Shown: positions 14,214 through 22,838 of the stretch, piece after piece
How positions within the stretch are numbered: the first letter of the stretch is position 1
Layout: each line of letters begins with the position of its first letter
Source of the DNA: SCGC-AG-212-J23 sp035649175
GTDB lineage: Bacteria > Pseudomonadota > Gammaproteobacteria > Burkholderiales > SG8-39
Reading direction: 5' to 3'
NCBI GenBank assembly: GCA_035649175.1
Contig: DASRKB010000102.1
Location: forward strand, 1 to 64,000
Length of the DNA: 64,000 nt
Position numbers and translations under genes: made by a program
Notes under the pieces: generated by a model
The model's database searches: none
Told to the model about the DNA's origin: nothing
The model's input: only the letters and a program-made list of their open reading frames with translations

Positions 14214-17147
14214 ATGGACAGCATCCGCATTCGCGGTGCGCGGACACACAATCTGAAGAACCTGAGCGTTGAGCTCCCGCGCGATCGGCTCGTCGTAATC
14301 ACCGGCCTTTCCGGGTCAGGCAAGAGCTCGCTCGCGTTCGACACGCTCTACGCCGAAGGTCAGCGCCGCTACGTCGAGTCGCTGTCCACGTATGCGCGAC
14401 AGTTCCTCCAGCTCATGGACAAGCCCGAAGTCGACCTGATCGAAGGCCTCTCGCCTGCCATTGCCATCGAGCAGAAGGCCGCGAGCCACAATCCGCGCTC
14501 GACGGTCGGGACGGTGACGGAGATCCACGACTACCTGCGCCTCCTCTATGCGCGCGTCGGGACGCCATACTGTCCCGAGCACAAGCTTGCGCTCGAAGCG
14601 CACACGGTTAGCCAGATGGTCGACCAGGTGAGCGCGCTGCCCGAGGACACGCGGCTTGTGATCCTCGCGCCGATCGTCGCTGCGCGCAGGGGCGAGCAGG
14701 CGGATCTCCTGGAAGAGCTGCGCGCGCAGGGCTTCACGCGGGTTCGCATCGACGGACGCGTTCACGAGCTCGACGCCGCCCCGCGCCTGGCGAAGAACCT
14801 GAAGCACTCCGTGGATGTGGTGATCGACCGCTTGCGCGCCCGAGCCGAGACGCGACAACGCATCGCCGAGTCGCTCGAGACCGCTCTGCGCCACGCCGAC
14901 GGCAAGGCCGTCGTGCTCGAGGCGGACTCGGGGAGGGAGCACCTCTTCTCGGCGAAGTTCTCCTGCCCGGCGTGCGACTATGCCCTCCCCGAGCTCGAGC
15001 CGCGGCTTTTCTCGTTCAACAACCCGATGGGCGCGTGCCCGCGCTGCGACGGCCTGGGGTCGGTCGAGTTCTTCGACCCGAAGCGCATCGTTGCGCACCC
15101 CAACCTGTCCCTGGCCGCCGGCGCCGTCCGGGGCTGGGACCGGCGCAACCAGTTTTACTACGCCATGCTTTGCTCCCTTGCGCGGCACTACGGCTTCGAC
15201 GTCGAGCAGCCGTGGGAGATGCTCGACGATCGCGTCCAGCGCATCGTCCTCGAGGGCTCGGGCAAAGAGAAGGTCGCCTTCCACTACCTCTCCGAGCGCG
15301 GCCGGGCGACGGTGAAGGAACATCCCTTCGAAGGCGTGGTACCCAACCTCGAGCGGCGCTACCGCGAGACGGATTCCCTCGCCGTGCGCGAGGAGCTCGC
15401 CAAGTACATCAACACGCGAGCCTGCCCGGACTGCGGCGGCGCGCGCCTGCGCCGCGAGGCGCGCAACGTCTTCGTCGCGGGTAGAACACTCTTCGAGGTG
15501 TCCGCCTTGCCGCTGCGCACGACCCTGGAATTCTTCGGCGAGCTCAAGCTCGAGGGCGCGAAGGGAGCGGTGGCGGAGCGCATCGTACGGGAGATCGCGA
15601 ACCGCTTGCAGTTCCTGGTCGACGTCGGCCTGGAGTACCTCGCGCTCGAGCGCTCCGCGGAATCGCTGTCCGGGGGGGAGTCGCAGCGCATCCGGCTTGC
15701 GAGCCAGATCGGCTCCGGGCTCACCGGCGTCATGTACGTCCTGGACGAGCCTTCCATCGGCCTGCACCCGCGCGACAACGCGCGGCTCATCGACACGCTG
15801 AAACGCCTGCGCGATCTCGGCAACTCGGTGATCGTCGTGGAGCACGACGAGGAGGCGATTCGCGCCGCCGACTACGTGCTCGACATGGGCCCGGGCGCCG
15901 GCGAAGCCGGCGGCCGCATCGTGGCGCAAGGTGCGCCGCAGGACATCGTCGCCAACCCCGCCTCTCTGACCGGCAGATATCTCAGCCGCCAGCTTTCGAT
16001 CGCCGTGCCGGCGCGGCGCGCGCGCGCCAAGGACACGATCGCGCTACGCGGCGCGTGCGGCAACAACCTGAAGAACGTCGATCTCGAGCTGCCGCTTGGC
16101 GTTCTCGTCTGCGTGACCGGGGTCTCGGGCTCCGGCAAGTCCACGCTCGTCAACGACACGCTCTACGCCGCCGCCGCGCGTTATCTTTACGGCGCGGCGG
16201 CAGAGCCGGCGGCGCACGAATCGATTACGGGTCTGGAGCGCATCGACAAGGTGGTGGCGGTCGACCAGAGCCCGATCGGCCGCACGCCTCGCTCCAATCC
16301 GGCGACCTACACGGGCCTCTTCACGCCGATCCGAGAGCTCTTCGCCGGCGTGCCGGAGGCACGCACGCGAGGCTACGACGCAGGGCGCTTCTCCTTCAAC
16401 GTCAAAGGCGGCCGCTGCGAAGCCTGCCAAGGAGACGGCGTGACCAAGGTAGAGATGCATTTCCTTCCGGACATCTATGTTCCCTGCGACGTCTGCCACG
16501 GCAAGCGCTACAACCGCGAGACGCTGGAGATCCGCTACAAGGGCAGGAACATCCGCGAGGTGCTCGAGATGACCGTGGCAGACGCCGCCGCGTTCTTCTC
16601 GGCCGTTCCGGCGCTCGCGCGCAAGCTGCAGACGCTCATCGACGTCGGGCTGGGGTACGTGCGGCTCGGTCAGCCGGCCACCACGCTCTCCGGGGGGGAA
16701 GCGCAGCGCGTGAAGCTGTCGCTCGAGCTCTCGAAGCGCGACACCGGGCGCACGCTCTACATCCTGGACGAGCCCACGACCGGCCTGCACTTCCACGACA
16801 TCAAGCTGCTGCTCGAGGTGCTGCATCGGCTGCGCGATGCCGGCAATACCCTCGTGGTGATCGAGCACAACCTGGATGTCCTCAAGACCGCCGACTGGAT
16901 CGTCGACATGGGCCCGGAGGGGGGTGACGGCGGCGGGCGCATCGTCGCGGCCGGCACGCCAGAGCAGGTCGCGCAAGTCCACGAAAGCCATACCGGCCGG
17001 GTCCTGGCCGAGGCCTTGACAAGAACGAACGATCGTTCTATTTTTACGCCCCATGGCACCAGCCACGGCGACCACGCGCAAAGGCGAGCAGACCCGGACC
17101 GCCATTCTCGACGAGGCCCTGAGGGTCGCAAGCAAGCTCGGCCTTGA
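14214..17147 (+). CDS. uvrA: Excinuclease ABC subunit UvrA, with extended C-terminus
   Basis: A 977-residue nucleotide-excision-repair ATPase that finds bulky DNA lesions and loads UvrB. Two ABC modules are complete: Walker A GLSGSGKSS (residues 31-39) and GVSGSGKST (about 635-643), signatures SLSGGESQRIRLASQIG and TLSGGEAQRVKLSLELS, and zinc-binding CPACDYALPELEPR and CEACQGDGV/CDVCHG pairs. UvrA normally ends soon after the motif HTGRVLAEAL; here the frame continues about 40 residues (from about 937) through the tetR promoter and 95 nt into tetR. That tail is Arg/His/Asp-rich and looks like out-of-frame tetR sequence rather than a domain. Confidence 0.96.
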   Translation: MDSIRIRGARTHNLKNLSVELPRDRLVVITGLSGSGKSSLAFDTLYAEGQRRYVESLSTYARQFLQLMDKPEVDLIEGLSPAIAIEQKAASHNPRSTVGTVTEIHDYLRLLYARVGTPYCPEHKLALEAHTVSQMVDQVSALPEDTRLVILAPIVAARRGEQADLLEELRAQGFTRVRIDGRVHELDAAPRLAKNLKHSVDVVIDRLRARAETRQRIAESLETALRHADGKAVVLEADSGREHLFSAKFSCPACDYALPELEPRLFSFNNPMGACPRCDGLGSVEFFDPKRIVAHPNLSLAAGAVRGWDRRNQFYYAMLCSLARHYGFDVEQPWEMLDDRVQRIVLEGSGKEKVAFHYLSERGRATVKEHPFEGVVPNLERRYRETDSLAVREELAKYINTRACPDCGGARLRREARNVFVAGRTLFEVSALPLRTTLEFFGELKLEGAKGAVAERIVREIANRLQFLVDVGLEYLALERSAESLSGGESQRIRLASQIGSGLTGVMYVLDEPSIGLHPRDNARLIDTLKRLRDLGNSVIVVEHDEEAIRAADYVLDMGPGAGEAGGRIVAQGAPQDIVANPASLTGRYLSRQLSIAVPARRARAKDTIALRGACGNNLKNVDLELPLGVLVCVTGVSGSGKSTLVNDTLYAAAARYLYGAAAEPAAHESITGLERIDKVVAVDQSPIGRTPRSNPATYTGLFTPIRELFAGVPEARTRGYDAGRFSFNVKGGRCEACQGDGVTKVEMHFLPDIYVPCDVCHGKRYNRETLEIRYKGRNIREVLEMTVADAAAFFSAVPALARKLQTLIDVGLGYVRLGQPATTLSGGEAQRVKLSLELSKRDTGRTLYILDEPTTGLHFHDIKLLLEVLHRLRDAGNTLVVIEHNLDVLKTADWIVDMGPEGGDGGGRIVAAGTPEQVAQVHESHTGRVLAEALTRTNDRSIFTPHGTSHGDHAQRRADPDRHSRRGPEGRKQARP
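17016..17044 (+). promoter_or_regulatory. tetR promoter with 12-bp palindromic operator in the spacer
   Basis: A consensus -35 TTGACA (17016-17021) and -10 TATTTT (17039-17044) are separated by exactly 17 bp. The spacer holds the perfect palindrome GAACGATCGTTC (17027-17038). Repressor binding there would occlude RNA polymerase, so negative autoregulation by the adjacent TetR protein is likely. The whole element lies inside the 3' end of the uvrA reading frame. Confidence 0.8.
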
Positions 17148-17673
17148 AGGGCTGACCATCGGCGGCCTTGCGGACGCGACCGGCATGTCGAAGTCTGGGC
17201 TGTTCGCCCATTTCGGCTCGCGGGAGGACTTGCAACTCGCGGTGCTCGACCACGCCGCGCAGCGCTACGGCGAAACCGTGCTGGTGCCGGCGCTGAAGAT
17301 CGAGCGCGGCCTGCCCCGCCTGCGCGCCATGTTCGAGCACTGGCTGGACTGGACGCTCGCTTCGGGCCTTCCCGGCGGCTGCATCATGATCGCGGCGGCC
17401 GCGGAGTACGACGATCGACCCGGGCCGATCCGCGACGCGGTCATCGCCAACCAGCATCGCGGCAATGCGGTCACGCGCAAGGCCGTGCGTCTCGCCGTGG
17501 AGGAAGGCCACCTGAAGCCCGACACCGACCCGGAGCAGATCAGCTTCGAGCTGCTTGGAATCGTGCTAGCCAGTCACAACCACCGGCGCCTGCTCGGGGA
17601 CAAGGAAGCGCGCAAGCGGGCGCTGACCGCCTTCGACGAGCTGATCGCGCGCCACAGCATTCCCCCGAAGTAA
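17053..17673 (+). CDS. TetR/AcrR family transcriptional regulator
   Basis: A 206-residue repressor. The N-terminal helix-turn-helix (GEQTRTAILDEALRVASKLG to MSKSGLFAHFGSREDLQLAV, about residues 11-60) is typical, with a C-terminal ligand-binding domain resembling TetR_C_33-like regulators (the AGLPGGCIMIAAAAEYDDRPG-type segment, here ASGLPGGCIMIAAAAEYDD). The ATG lies only 8 nt after the -10 box and there is no ribosome-binding site, so the mRNA is probably leaderless. It likely controls itself and the downstream alpha/beta hydrolase and thioesterase (17 bp gap), through the palindrome at 17027-17038. Confidence 0.92.
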   Translation: MAPATATTRKGEQTRTAILDEALRVASKLGLEGLTIGGLADATGMSKSGLFAHFGSREDLQLAVLDHAAQRYGETVLVPALKIERGLPRLRAMFEHWLDWTLASGLPGGCIMIAAAAEYDDRPGPIRDAVIANQHRGNAVTRKAVRLAVEEGHLKPDTDPEQISFELLGIVLASHNHRRLLGDKEARKRALTAFDELIARHSIPPK

Positions 17674-17689
17674 ACGCCTGGAGCCCTAC

Positions 17690-18595
17690 ATGCCAAACGC
17701 GCTCTCCTTCCCCAAAATTAGCACGAACGTTCGGTTTGCGGCCTCCGCGCTCCTCGCTCCTGATCTCGCGAGCGCGTGGGCCGAGCGGCTTTTCCTGACC
17801 CCGCCGCGCCCGGCGGACGCCGCTGCGAGCGCGTTCGATCTGATCGACGCTAGGAATGCGTACTTCGAGCACAAGGGACGCGCGATCGCGACGTGGACCT
17901 GGGGCGCGAAAACTGTCGATGCGCCGGCAGTCTTGCTCGCGCACGGCTGGGGCGGCCACGCCGCGCAAATGCGCGCCTTCGTCTTTCCACTGCTCTGCGC
18001 CGGCTACCGCGTTATCGCATTCGATCAGCCGGCGCATGGAGTCTCGGAAGGGAAGCTCTCGGGATTGCCGGATTTCGCGGAAGTGCTGGCGGAAGTTTCC
18101 GCCAGGGCGGGGCGGATCCATGGCGTCATCGCCCATTCGATGGGCGGCGCCGCCGCCGCGCTCGCCATCGCGCGCGGGCTGCCGGTGCGCCGCGCGGTAA
18201 TCATCGGTACCTCGATGGAAGTCGGCGCCTACGCGCGGCGCTTTGCGCGCTGGCACGGGATGCCCGAGCGCGTGCGCGAGGCGATGCAGGCGGCGATCGA
18301 GGAGCGTTTCGGCGTGCCCTTCTCCCAGCTCGACGTGGCGAAGCTCGCCCCGCGGCTCGCGCCCCCGGCGCTCGTGATCCACGACCGCGAAGACCGCACG
18401 GTGCCGTGGGCGGAGGCAGCCCGCTTCGCCCGCGCCTGGCCGCACGCGCGCCTGCTCCTAACACGCGGGCTCGGGCACCGGCGCATCCTCGAGGACGGCG
18501 ATGTCGCGCACGCGGCCGCGGACTTCATCGCCGGGCGCTCGTCGATCGCCAGCATCGCGGCGCCCGCGCTTCCCGACCCGGCGCCGCTGTACTGA
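17690..18595 (+). CDS. Alpha/beta hydrolase
   Basis: A 301-residue alpha/beta-fold hydrolase. The oxyanion region is LAHGWGGHAAQMR, the nucleophile elbow is AHSMGG with Ser near residue 150, the acid is in HDREDRTVP and the catalytic His is probably in LTRGLGHRRIL. The N-terminus (about residues 1-60) is not strongly hydrophobic enough for a clear signal peptide. The substrate is unknown. It follows tetR by 17 bp and shares its last base with the thioesterase start (TGATG), so it is likely part of the TetR-regulated unit. Confidence 0.85.
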   Translation: MPNALSFPKISTNVRFAASALLAPDLASAWAERLFLTPPRPADAAASAFDLIDARNAYFEHKGRAIATWTWGAKTVDAPAVLLAHGWGGHAAQMRAFVFPLLCAGYRVIAFDQPAHGVSEGKLSGLPDFAEVLAEVSARAGRIHGVIAHSMGGAAAALAIARGLPVRRAVIIGTSMEVGAYARRFARWHGMPERVREAMQAAIEERFGVPFSQLDVAKLAPRLAPPALVIHDREDRTVPWAEAARFARAWPHARLLLTRGLGHRRILEDGDVAHAAADFIAGRSSIASIAAPALPDPAPLY

Positions 18596-19083
18596 TGGAC
18601 AGGTCCTTGAGCGTTTCCTGGAGCGACCCGCGCATGCTGTCGGAGGCGGCGCGCGCCATGGCGGGGATCGAGTTTCTCCAGGCGATTCGGGACGGCCGGC
18701 TGCCATCGCCTCCGATCGCTCAACTCCTCGGCATGCGGCTCGCGGAAGTCGAGCGCGGGCATGCGGTCTTCGAGGTCGTCCCGGCCGAGCAGTACTACAA
18801 CCCGATCGGCGTGGTTCACGGCGGCCTCGCGCTTACCCTGCTCGACTCCGCCATGGCGTGCTCGATCCAAACCCATCTACCGGCCGGCACGGGATACACG
18901 ACCCTCGAGGTCAAGGTGAACTTCGTGCGAGCAATCACTTCCACCACGGGCAGGCTCCGCGCGATCGGAAAGATCGTTCACGCGGGCAACCGCGTCGCCA
19001 CCGCAGAGGGGCGCGTGGAAGATGCGGCCGGCAAGCTCTACGCGCACGGCACGACGACCTGCATGGTCTTGAGTGGCGGTTAG
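18595..19083 (+). CDS. PaaI-family thioesterase (hotdog fold)
   Basis: A 162-residue hotdog-fold acyl-CoA thioesterase. The key motif YYNPIGVVHGGLALTLLDSA contains the HGG active-site turn; VKVNFVRAITSTTGRLRAIG is the second conserved strand. An N-terminal extension of about 30 residues (SWSDPRMLSEAARAMAGIEF) precedes the core and is seen in the PaaI subgroup that hydrolyses aryl- or short-acyl-CoA. It is translationally coupled to the preceding hydrolase. Substrate is inferred only at the family level. Confidence 0.88.
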   Translation: MDRSLSVSWSDPRMLSEAARAMAGIEFLQAIRDGRLPSPPIAQLLGMRLAEVERGHAVFEVVPAEQYYNPIGVVHGGLALTLLDSAMACSIQTHLPAGTGYTTLEVKVNFVRAITSTTGRLRAIGKIVHAGNRVATAEGRVEDAAGKLYAHGTTTCMVLSGG

Positions 19084-19092
19084 GGCGAGGAT

Positions 19093-19115
19093 CCCGCGCT
19101 TTGACGCAGCGCGGG
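19093..19115 (+). terminator. GC hairpin after the thioesterase gene
   Basis: Positions 19093-19100 and 19108-19115 form a perfect 8-bp stem with a 7-nt loop, 10 nt after the thioesterase stop. No T-run follows, so it is a weak candidate terminator or an mRNA 3'-end stabiliser. Confidence 0.4.
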
Positions 19116-19167
19116 AAGCCGGCCAGAGCAGTTTACAGACGCCTGAGGTCGAGGTAACAATGACTCA

Positions 19168-19833
19168 ATGTCTTCAGGCCGGGTCTTCCGCTTCGCGCCC
19201 ACACCTGAGCACCCGGTCAAGCATCTCTTCGTCTTCCTGCACGGCTGCGGCGCGACCGCGCAGTCGATGATCCCCATCGCCTTCAAGTTCCAGGCGCGCT
19301 TCCCGAGCGCGGCGCTCGTGGTGCCCAGCGGCTTCAACCCGGAGGCGCGCGGCGGCGCAGCCCAGGACTGGTACCCCACGCGCGGCCTGAACTGCGACAA
19401 CCACCGCGAGCGCGTGGCCGCGGTGTTGCCTGACGTGGAGGACCTGGTGCGCCGCGAGCAGACGAGCCTGCGCGTACCCGCCAACCGCACGGTGCTGATC
19501 GGCTTCTCACAGGGCGGCACCGTCGCGCTCGAGGCGGTGAAGTCGCCCGGCCTCGCCGGCGCGGTCGTCGCCTTCTCCGCGCGCTATGCGCGGCTGCCGG
19601 GACGCGAAGCCCGCATCCAGTCGCGCATCCACCTGGTCCACGGCGAGTTCGATTCCGTCGTGTCCCGCGTCTACGCCGAGCGTGCAGCGCGTGTTCTTTC
19701 GGGCCTGCATGTGCCGGTCACGCTCGACATCGTCGAGGATCTCGGCCACGCGCTTTCGCACCGCGCAATCAGCTTGGGTTCGCTGCGCCTGCTGCAGGGA
19801 ATCTACGAGGGCCGGCGCGCCACGCTGCACTGA
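19168..19833 (+). CDS. Phospholipase/carboxylesterase-type alpha/beta hydrolase
   Basis: A 221-residue serine esterase of the Abhydrolase_2 (YpfH/carboxylesterase) family. FVFLHGCGATAQSMIPIA is the oxyanion region, LIGFSQGGTVALEA contains the nucleophile Ser114, VHGEFDSVV the acid and DLGHALSHRAI the catalytic His. It is probably cytoplasmic, as no signal peptide is seen, and hydrolyses short-chain esters. The ATG at 19168 is chosen for conserved spacing to the HGCG motif. It is convergent with the PHB depolymerase gene. Confidence 0.85.
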   Translation: MSSGRVFRFAPTPEHPVKHLFVFLHGCGATAQSMIPIAFKFQARFPSAALVVPSGFNPEARGGAAQDWYPTRGLNCDNHRERVAAVLPDVEDLVRREQTSLRVPANRTVLIGFSQGGTVALEAVKSPGLAGAVVAFSARYARLPGREARIQSRIHLVHGEFDSVVSRVYAERAARVLSGLHVPVTLDIVEDLGHALSHRAISLGSLRLLQGIYEGRRATLH

Positions 19834-19865
19834 ACCTGAAGCAAGGAAAGCGTGCCCTTGCGGCG

Positions 19866-20846
19866 CTAGTTACCGGCGGCTAGCGCCTTCAGCATCTCCA
19901 TGACCGCCTTGATCTGCACGCCCTCCTGCGTGTGGTAGGCGTCCCCGGTGTAGCCCCACCAGTCCCAGCAGGCGCGCGGGTTGAAGGCGAGCGGGCTCCA
20001 GCTCGCCCGCGCTTGGGGATACAGCACGAGCAGGCGGTTCGTATCGGCCCAACGGTTGTATCCCGCCTCGCGCGCGAAGCGCTCCCCGACCTCGCCCGCG
20101 CTCTGGCGGCAGCCATGGAAAGCGACATGCACGCGGCAACGTTCCTTCTCGCAAGCCCGCGGCACGTACAGGAAACCGCTCTCGCCCATCCTCGCCTCCG
20201 TCCCGTAGGGGCGCTGGTCGAACGCGAGCAGGCGCCCGCCCGGCTTCGCGGCAGGGTCCTTCACAACAGCGCCCAGTACGTGCTTGAGCAGCGCGCCCGC
20301 GGCGTCGTAGTCGCAGTCGTTGAGGTAAGGCTCGCGCGTCGCTGCACACTCTTCGTTGCCCGCCTCCTCCGTCGGCATCGCGTGCCCGGCCGACGTATTG
20401 TCGATGAGCACCGCCTTCACGCGGTAGAGCGCGTAGTACTCGCGCAGCCCCTGCACCACCGCGGCATACACAGTGCGGTCGCGCATGCCGTGGAAGAGCC
20501 ACACGCGTGCCGCGGCGAGGTTGCCCGTCGGATCGATGCGCCCCTTGCGCGCCGCCCCGTCGGTCGCTTCCTTCAGCATCCGCGGCGAAGGCAGCGGCGT
20601 CCACGGGCCGGGTTGCATGCAGTTGTAGTAGGCGGCCCAAAGGTTGCCCTGCGCGCAGTAGTAGGGTCCGCCGGCGACGACGCCAACGCCTTTGACGAGC
20701 GAGGAGTGAGCGACGTGCAGCTGCACCGCCATGTACCCGCCCGCCGAGAGCCCGGAGGCCGTCAGTCCCCTAAGATCGGCTTGCAGCGCGGGCAGCGGGT
20801 CCGCGCCAAGGGCGGGGAGACAGACGAAAAGAAGAAGAAACCTCAG
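19866..20846 (-). CDS. Exported polyhydroxybutyrate depolymerase, type-2 catalytic domain; CTG start
   Basis: A serine hydrolase like type-2 extracellular short-chain-length PHA depolymerases: the GVVAGGPYYCAQG and VAFHGCRQSAGEVGERF motifs are diagnostic. The first ATG in frame (20732) would leave out the catalytic lipase box. Reading upstream from a CTG at 20846 gives 326 residues with a signal peptide (RFLLLFVCLPALGA) and SGLSAGGYMAVQL, nucleophile Ser34. An AGGA lies 9 nt before this CTG, and CTG overlaps the TGA of the acetoacetyl-CoA ligase (CTGA). No ATG, GTG or TTG is available in frame between the ligase end and the signal peptide. It hydrolyses PHB to 3-hydroxybutyrate oligomers. Confidence 0.82.
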   Translation of the reverse strand: MRFLLLFVCLPALGADPLPALQADLRGLTASGLSAGGYMAVQLHVAHSSLVKGVGVVAGGPYYCAQGNLWAAYYNCMQPGPWTPLPSPRMLKEATDGAARKGRIDPTGNLAAARVWLFHGMRDRTVYAAVVQGLREYYALYRVKAVLIDNTSAGHAMPTEEAGNEECAATREPYLNDCDYDAAGALLKHVLGAVVKDPAAKPGGRLLAFDQRPYGTEARMGESGFLYVPRACEKERCRVHVAFHGCRQSAGEVGERFAREAGYNRWADTNRLLVLYPQARASWSPLAFNPRACWDWWGYTGDAYHTQEGVQIKAVMEMLKALAAGN

Positions 20847-22810
20847 CTCGCGAGTTCCTGAAGATCCCTGAAGAGCTCGAGCGCCTCGGGATTGGCAAGC
20901 GCGTCGGTGTTGGCGATCGGCATGCCGTGCACCGCCGAGCGCACTGCGAGCTCCACCACCTTGCCGTTCTTGGTGCGCGGAATGTCCGGCACCTGCACGA
21001 TCTTCGCCGGCACGTGACGCGGCGAGGCGTGCTCCCGGATCTCGGCGCAGATGCGCTCCTGCAAGGCGTCATCGAGCGCCCGGTCGCCCTTCATCTTGAC
21101 GAAGAGCACCACGCGCGTGTCGGTGGGCTTGTCCGGCGGCCAGAGCTGCCCGATCGCGACTGCCTCCTCGACCTCGTCGATGCGCTCGACCACCCGATAG
21201 ATCTCCGCGGTGCCGATGCGCACGCCGCCGGGGTTGAGCGTGGCGTCGGAGCGACCATACACGACCATCGTGCCGCGCTCGGTGAGCTCGCTCCAGTCGC
21301 CATGGCACCAGATGTTCGGGAACTTCTCGAAGTACGCGGCGTGGTAGCGCTCGTCGCCGCGGTCGTTCCAGAAGCCCAGCGGCATGGATGGGAACGGCCG
21401 AGTGCACACCAGCTCACCTTTCTCGCCGATTACCGGCTCGCCGTCCTCGTCGAACACTTCCACCGCCATCCCGAGCGACCGGCACTGCATTTCGCCGCGG
21501 TAGACCGGCAGCACCGCATTGGCGTCGGCGAAGGCCGCCATGATGTCCGTGCCGCCGGAGATCGACGAAAGGCAGACGTCCTTCTTGATCGCGTCATAGA
21601 CGTAGTCGTAGGTCTCGGGGGCGAGCGGCGAGCCCGTCGAGAGCAGCATGCGCATTCCTGGCAGGTCGTAGTGCTCTCGCGGCCGCACGCCGCGCTTGGC
21701 GATCGCGTCCAGGAACTTTGCCGAGGTGCCGAAATGCGTGATGCGCTCGCGCTGCGCGTACTCGAAGAGGATCCGGCCCTCTTTCGCAAAGGGCGAGCCG
21801 TCGTAGAGCATCACGCTCGCCTCGGCCATGAGCGCGCCGAAAAGCAGGTTCCACACCACCCAGTTGGTCGTGCAGTAGTAGAAGAAGCGGTCGCCGGGCC
21901 GGAGGTCGAACTGCAGCTTGTACATCTTGAGGCCCTGCAGCAGCGTGCCGCCGGCGCCGTGCACGATGCACTTGGGCTTGCCGGTGGTTCCGGAAGTGAA
22001 CAGGATGTACGCGGGGTGGTTGAACGGCAGCTGCGCGAACGCGATGTCCGTCGACTGGTAGCGGCGCAGCCACTCGTCCAGGCGAACCGCCTTGGGGATG
22101 TCGGAGACGTCGAGCTCCGCGTCAAGGTAGGGCACGACCACGACCTTGCGAACGCTGGGCAGACGCTCGACGATCTCGCGCACCCGCTCCAGCGAGTCGT
22201 GATCCTCCCCGTTGTAACGGTAGCCATCGGCGCAAAACAGCACCTTCGGCTCGATCTGGCCGAAGCGATCCACGACGCCCTCGACGCCGAAGTCCGGCGA
22301 GCATGACGACCAGACCATGCCCTGAGAAAGGGCGGCGAGCGCGAACAGGCCCGCCTCGGGAATGTTCGGGATGAAGGCGGCCACGCGATCGCCCGAGCGC
22401 AGCCCAAGCGCAGCAAGCGCCTGTACCGCGCGCGACACGTCGCTCGTCAGGTCGGAGTAGGAGACGCGGCGCTGGAAGCCGCGCTCGTTCCAGAGCACGA
22501 AGGCGTCGCCGCGATCGCCGCGGCGCATCATGTTCTCCGCGATGTTCAGGCGCGCCTCGGGAAACCACTTCGCGCCGGGCATCTTGTCGCCGTCGACGAG
22601 CACCGTGGAGCCCTTGCGAGAGGCGATCACGCCGCAGTGGTCCCAGACGTCGGACCAGAACGCCTCGGGCTCGTCGATCGACCACTGGTAGAACTCGGAA
22701 TAGCTGTTGAGGTCGACGTGCCGCTTTCGCACGACCTGGCGCGCGAATTGCGTCAGCTGCGCCTGCTCGATCGCTTCCTCCGACGGGGACCACAGCGGTT
22801 TCATGGGCAT
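20843..22810 (-). CDS. Acetoacetate--CoA ligase (acetoacetyl-CoA synthetase)
   Basis: A 655-residue ANL adenylating enzyme of the acetoacetyl-CoA synthetase type, longer than acetyl-CoA synthetases at the N-terminus (LWSPSEEAIEQAQLTQF) and with the class motifs YILFTSGTTGKPKCIVHGAGG (AMP binding), SISGGTDIMAAF and PRTKNGKVVELAVRSAVHG at the C-terminus. It activates acetoacetate with ATP, feeding acetyl-CoA or PHB synthesis. Starts at 22810 (MPMKPLW) or 22804 are equally possible. It is directly upstream of, and overlaps, the PHB depolymerase: depolymerised 3-hydroxybutyrate oxidised to acetoacetate would be re-activated here. It is divergent from putA. Confidence 0.92.
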   Translation of the reverse strand: MPMKPLWSPSEEAIEQAQLTQFARQVVRKRHVDLNSYSEFYQWSIDEPEAFWSDVWDHCGVIASRKGSTVLVDGDKMPGAKWFPEARLNIAENMMRRGDRGDAFVLWNERGFQRRVSYSDLTSDVSRAVQALAALGLRSGDRVAAFIPNIPEAGLFALAALSQGMVWSSCSPDFGVEGVVDRFGQIEPKVLFCADGYRYNGEDHDSLERVREIVERLPSVRKVVVVPYLDAELDVSDIPKAVRLDEWLRRYQSTDIAFAQLPFNHPAYILFTSGTTGKPKCIVHGAGGTLLQGLKMYKLQFDLRPGDRFFYYCTTNWVVWNLLFGALMAEASVMLYDGSPFAKEGRILFEYAQRERITHFGTSAKFLDAIAKRGVRPREHYDLPGMRMLLSTGSPLAPETYDYVYDAIKKDVCLSSISGGTDIMAAFADANAVLPVYRGEMQCRSLGMAVEVFDEDGEPVIGEKGELVCTRPFPSMPLGFWNDRGDERYHAAYFEKFPNIWCHGDWSELTERGTMVVYGRSDATLNPGGVRIGTAEIYRVVERIDEVEEAVAIGQLWPPDKPTDTRVVLFVKMKGDRALDDALQERICAEIREHASPRHVPAKIVQVPDIPRTKNGKVVELAVRSAVHGMPIANTDALANPEALELFRDLQELAS

Positions 22811-22830
22811 TTCGCTAGGATTGGGCGCTG

Positions 22831-22838
22831 ATTATAGT
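22831..22838. promoter_or_regulatory. -10 element for the acetoacetyl-CoA ligase, symmetric toward putA
   Basis: The minus strand has TATAAT (22836-22831), 20 nt from the ligase ATG. The plus strand reads TATAGT (22833-22838), but this overlaps the putA GTG start at 22837, so it can only serve putA if translation starts further downstream. The minus-strand use is the more credible. Confidence 0.4.

Noticed and set aside
14316..15929. Long open frame antisense to uvrA
   Set aside because: It mirrors codon bias of uvrA on the opposite strand; the product lacks recognisable domains.
20732..20734. ATG as the PHB depolymerase start
   Set aside because: It would drop the signal peptide and the catalytic Ser; the frame upstream is clearly part of the same protein.
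22833..22838. Plus-strand -10 for putA
   Set aside because: It overlaps the GTG start codon, so it cannot give an mRNA containing that codon; kept only as part of the symmetric core.
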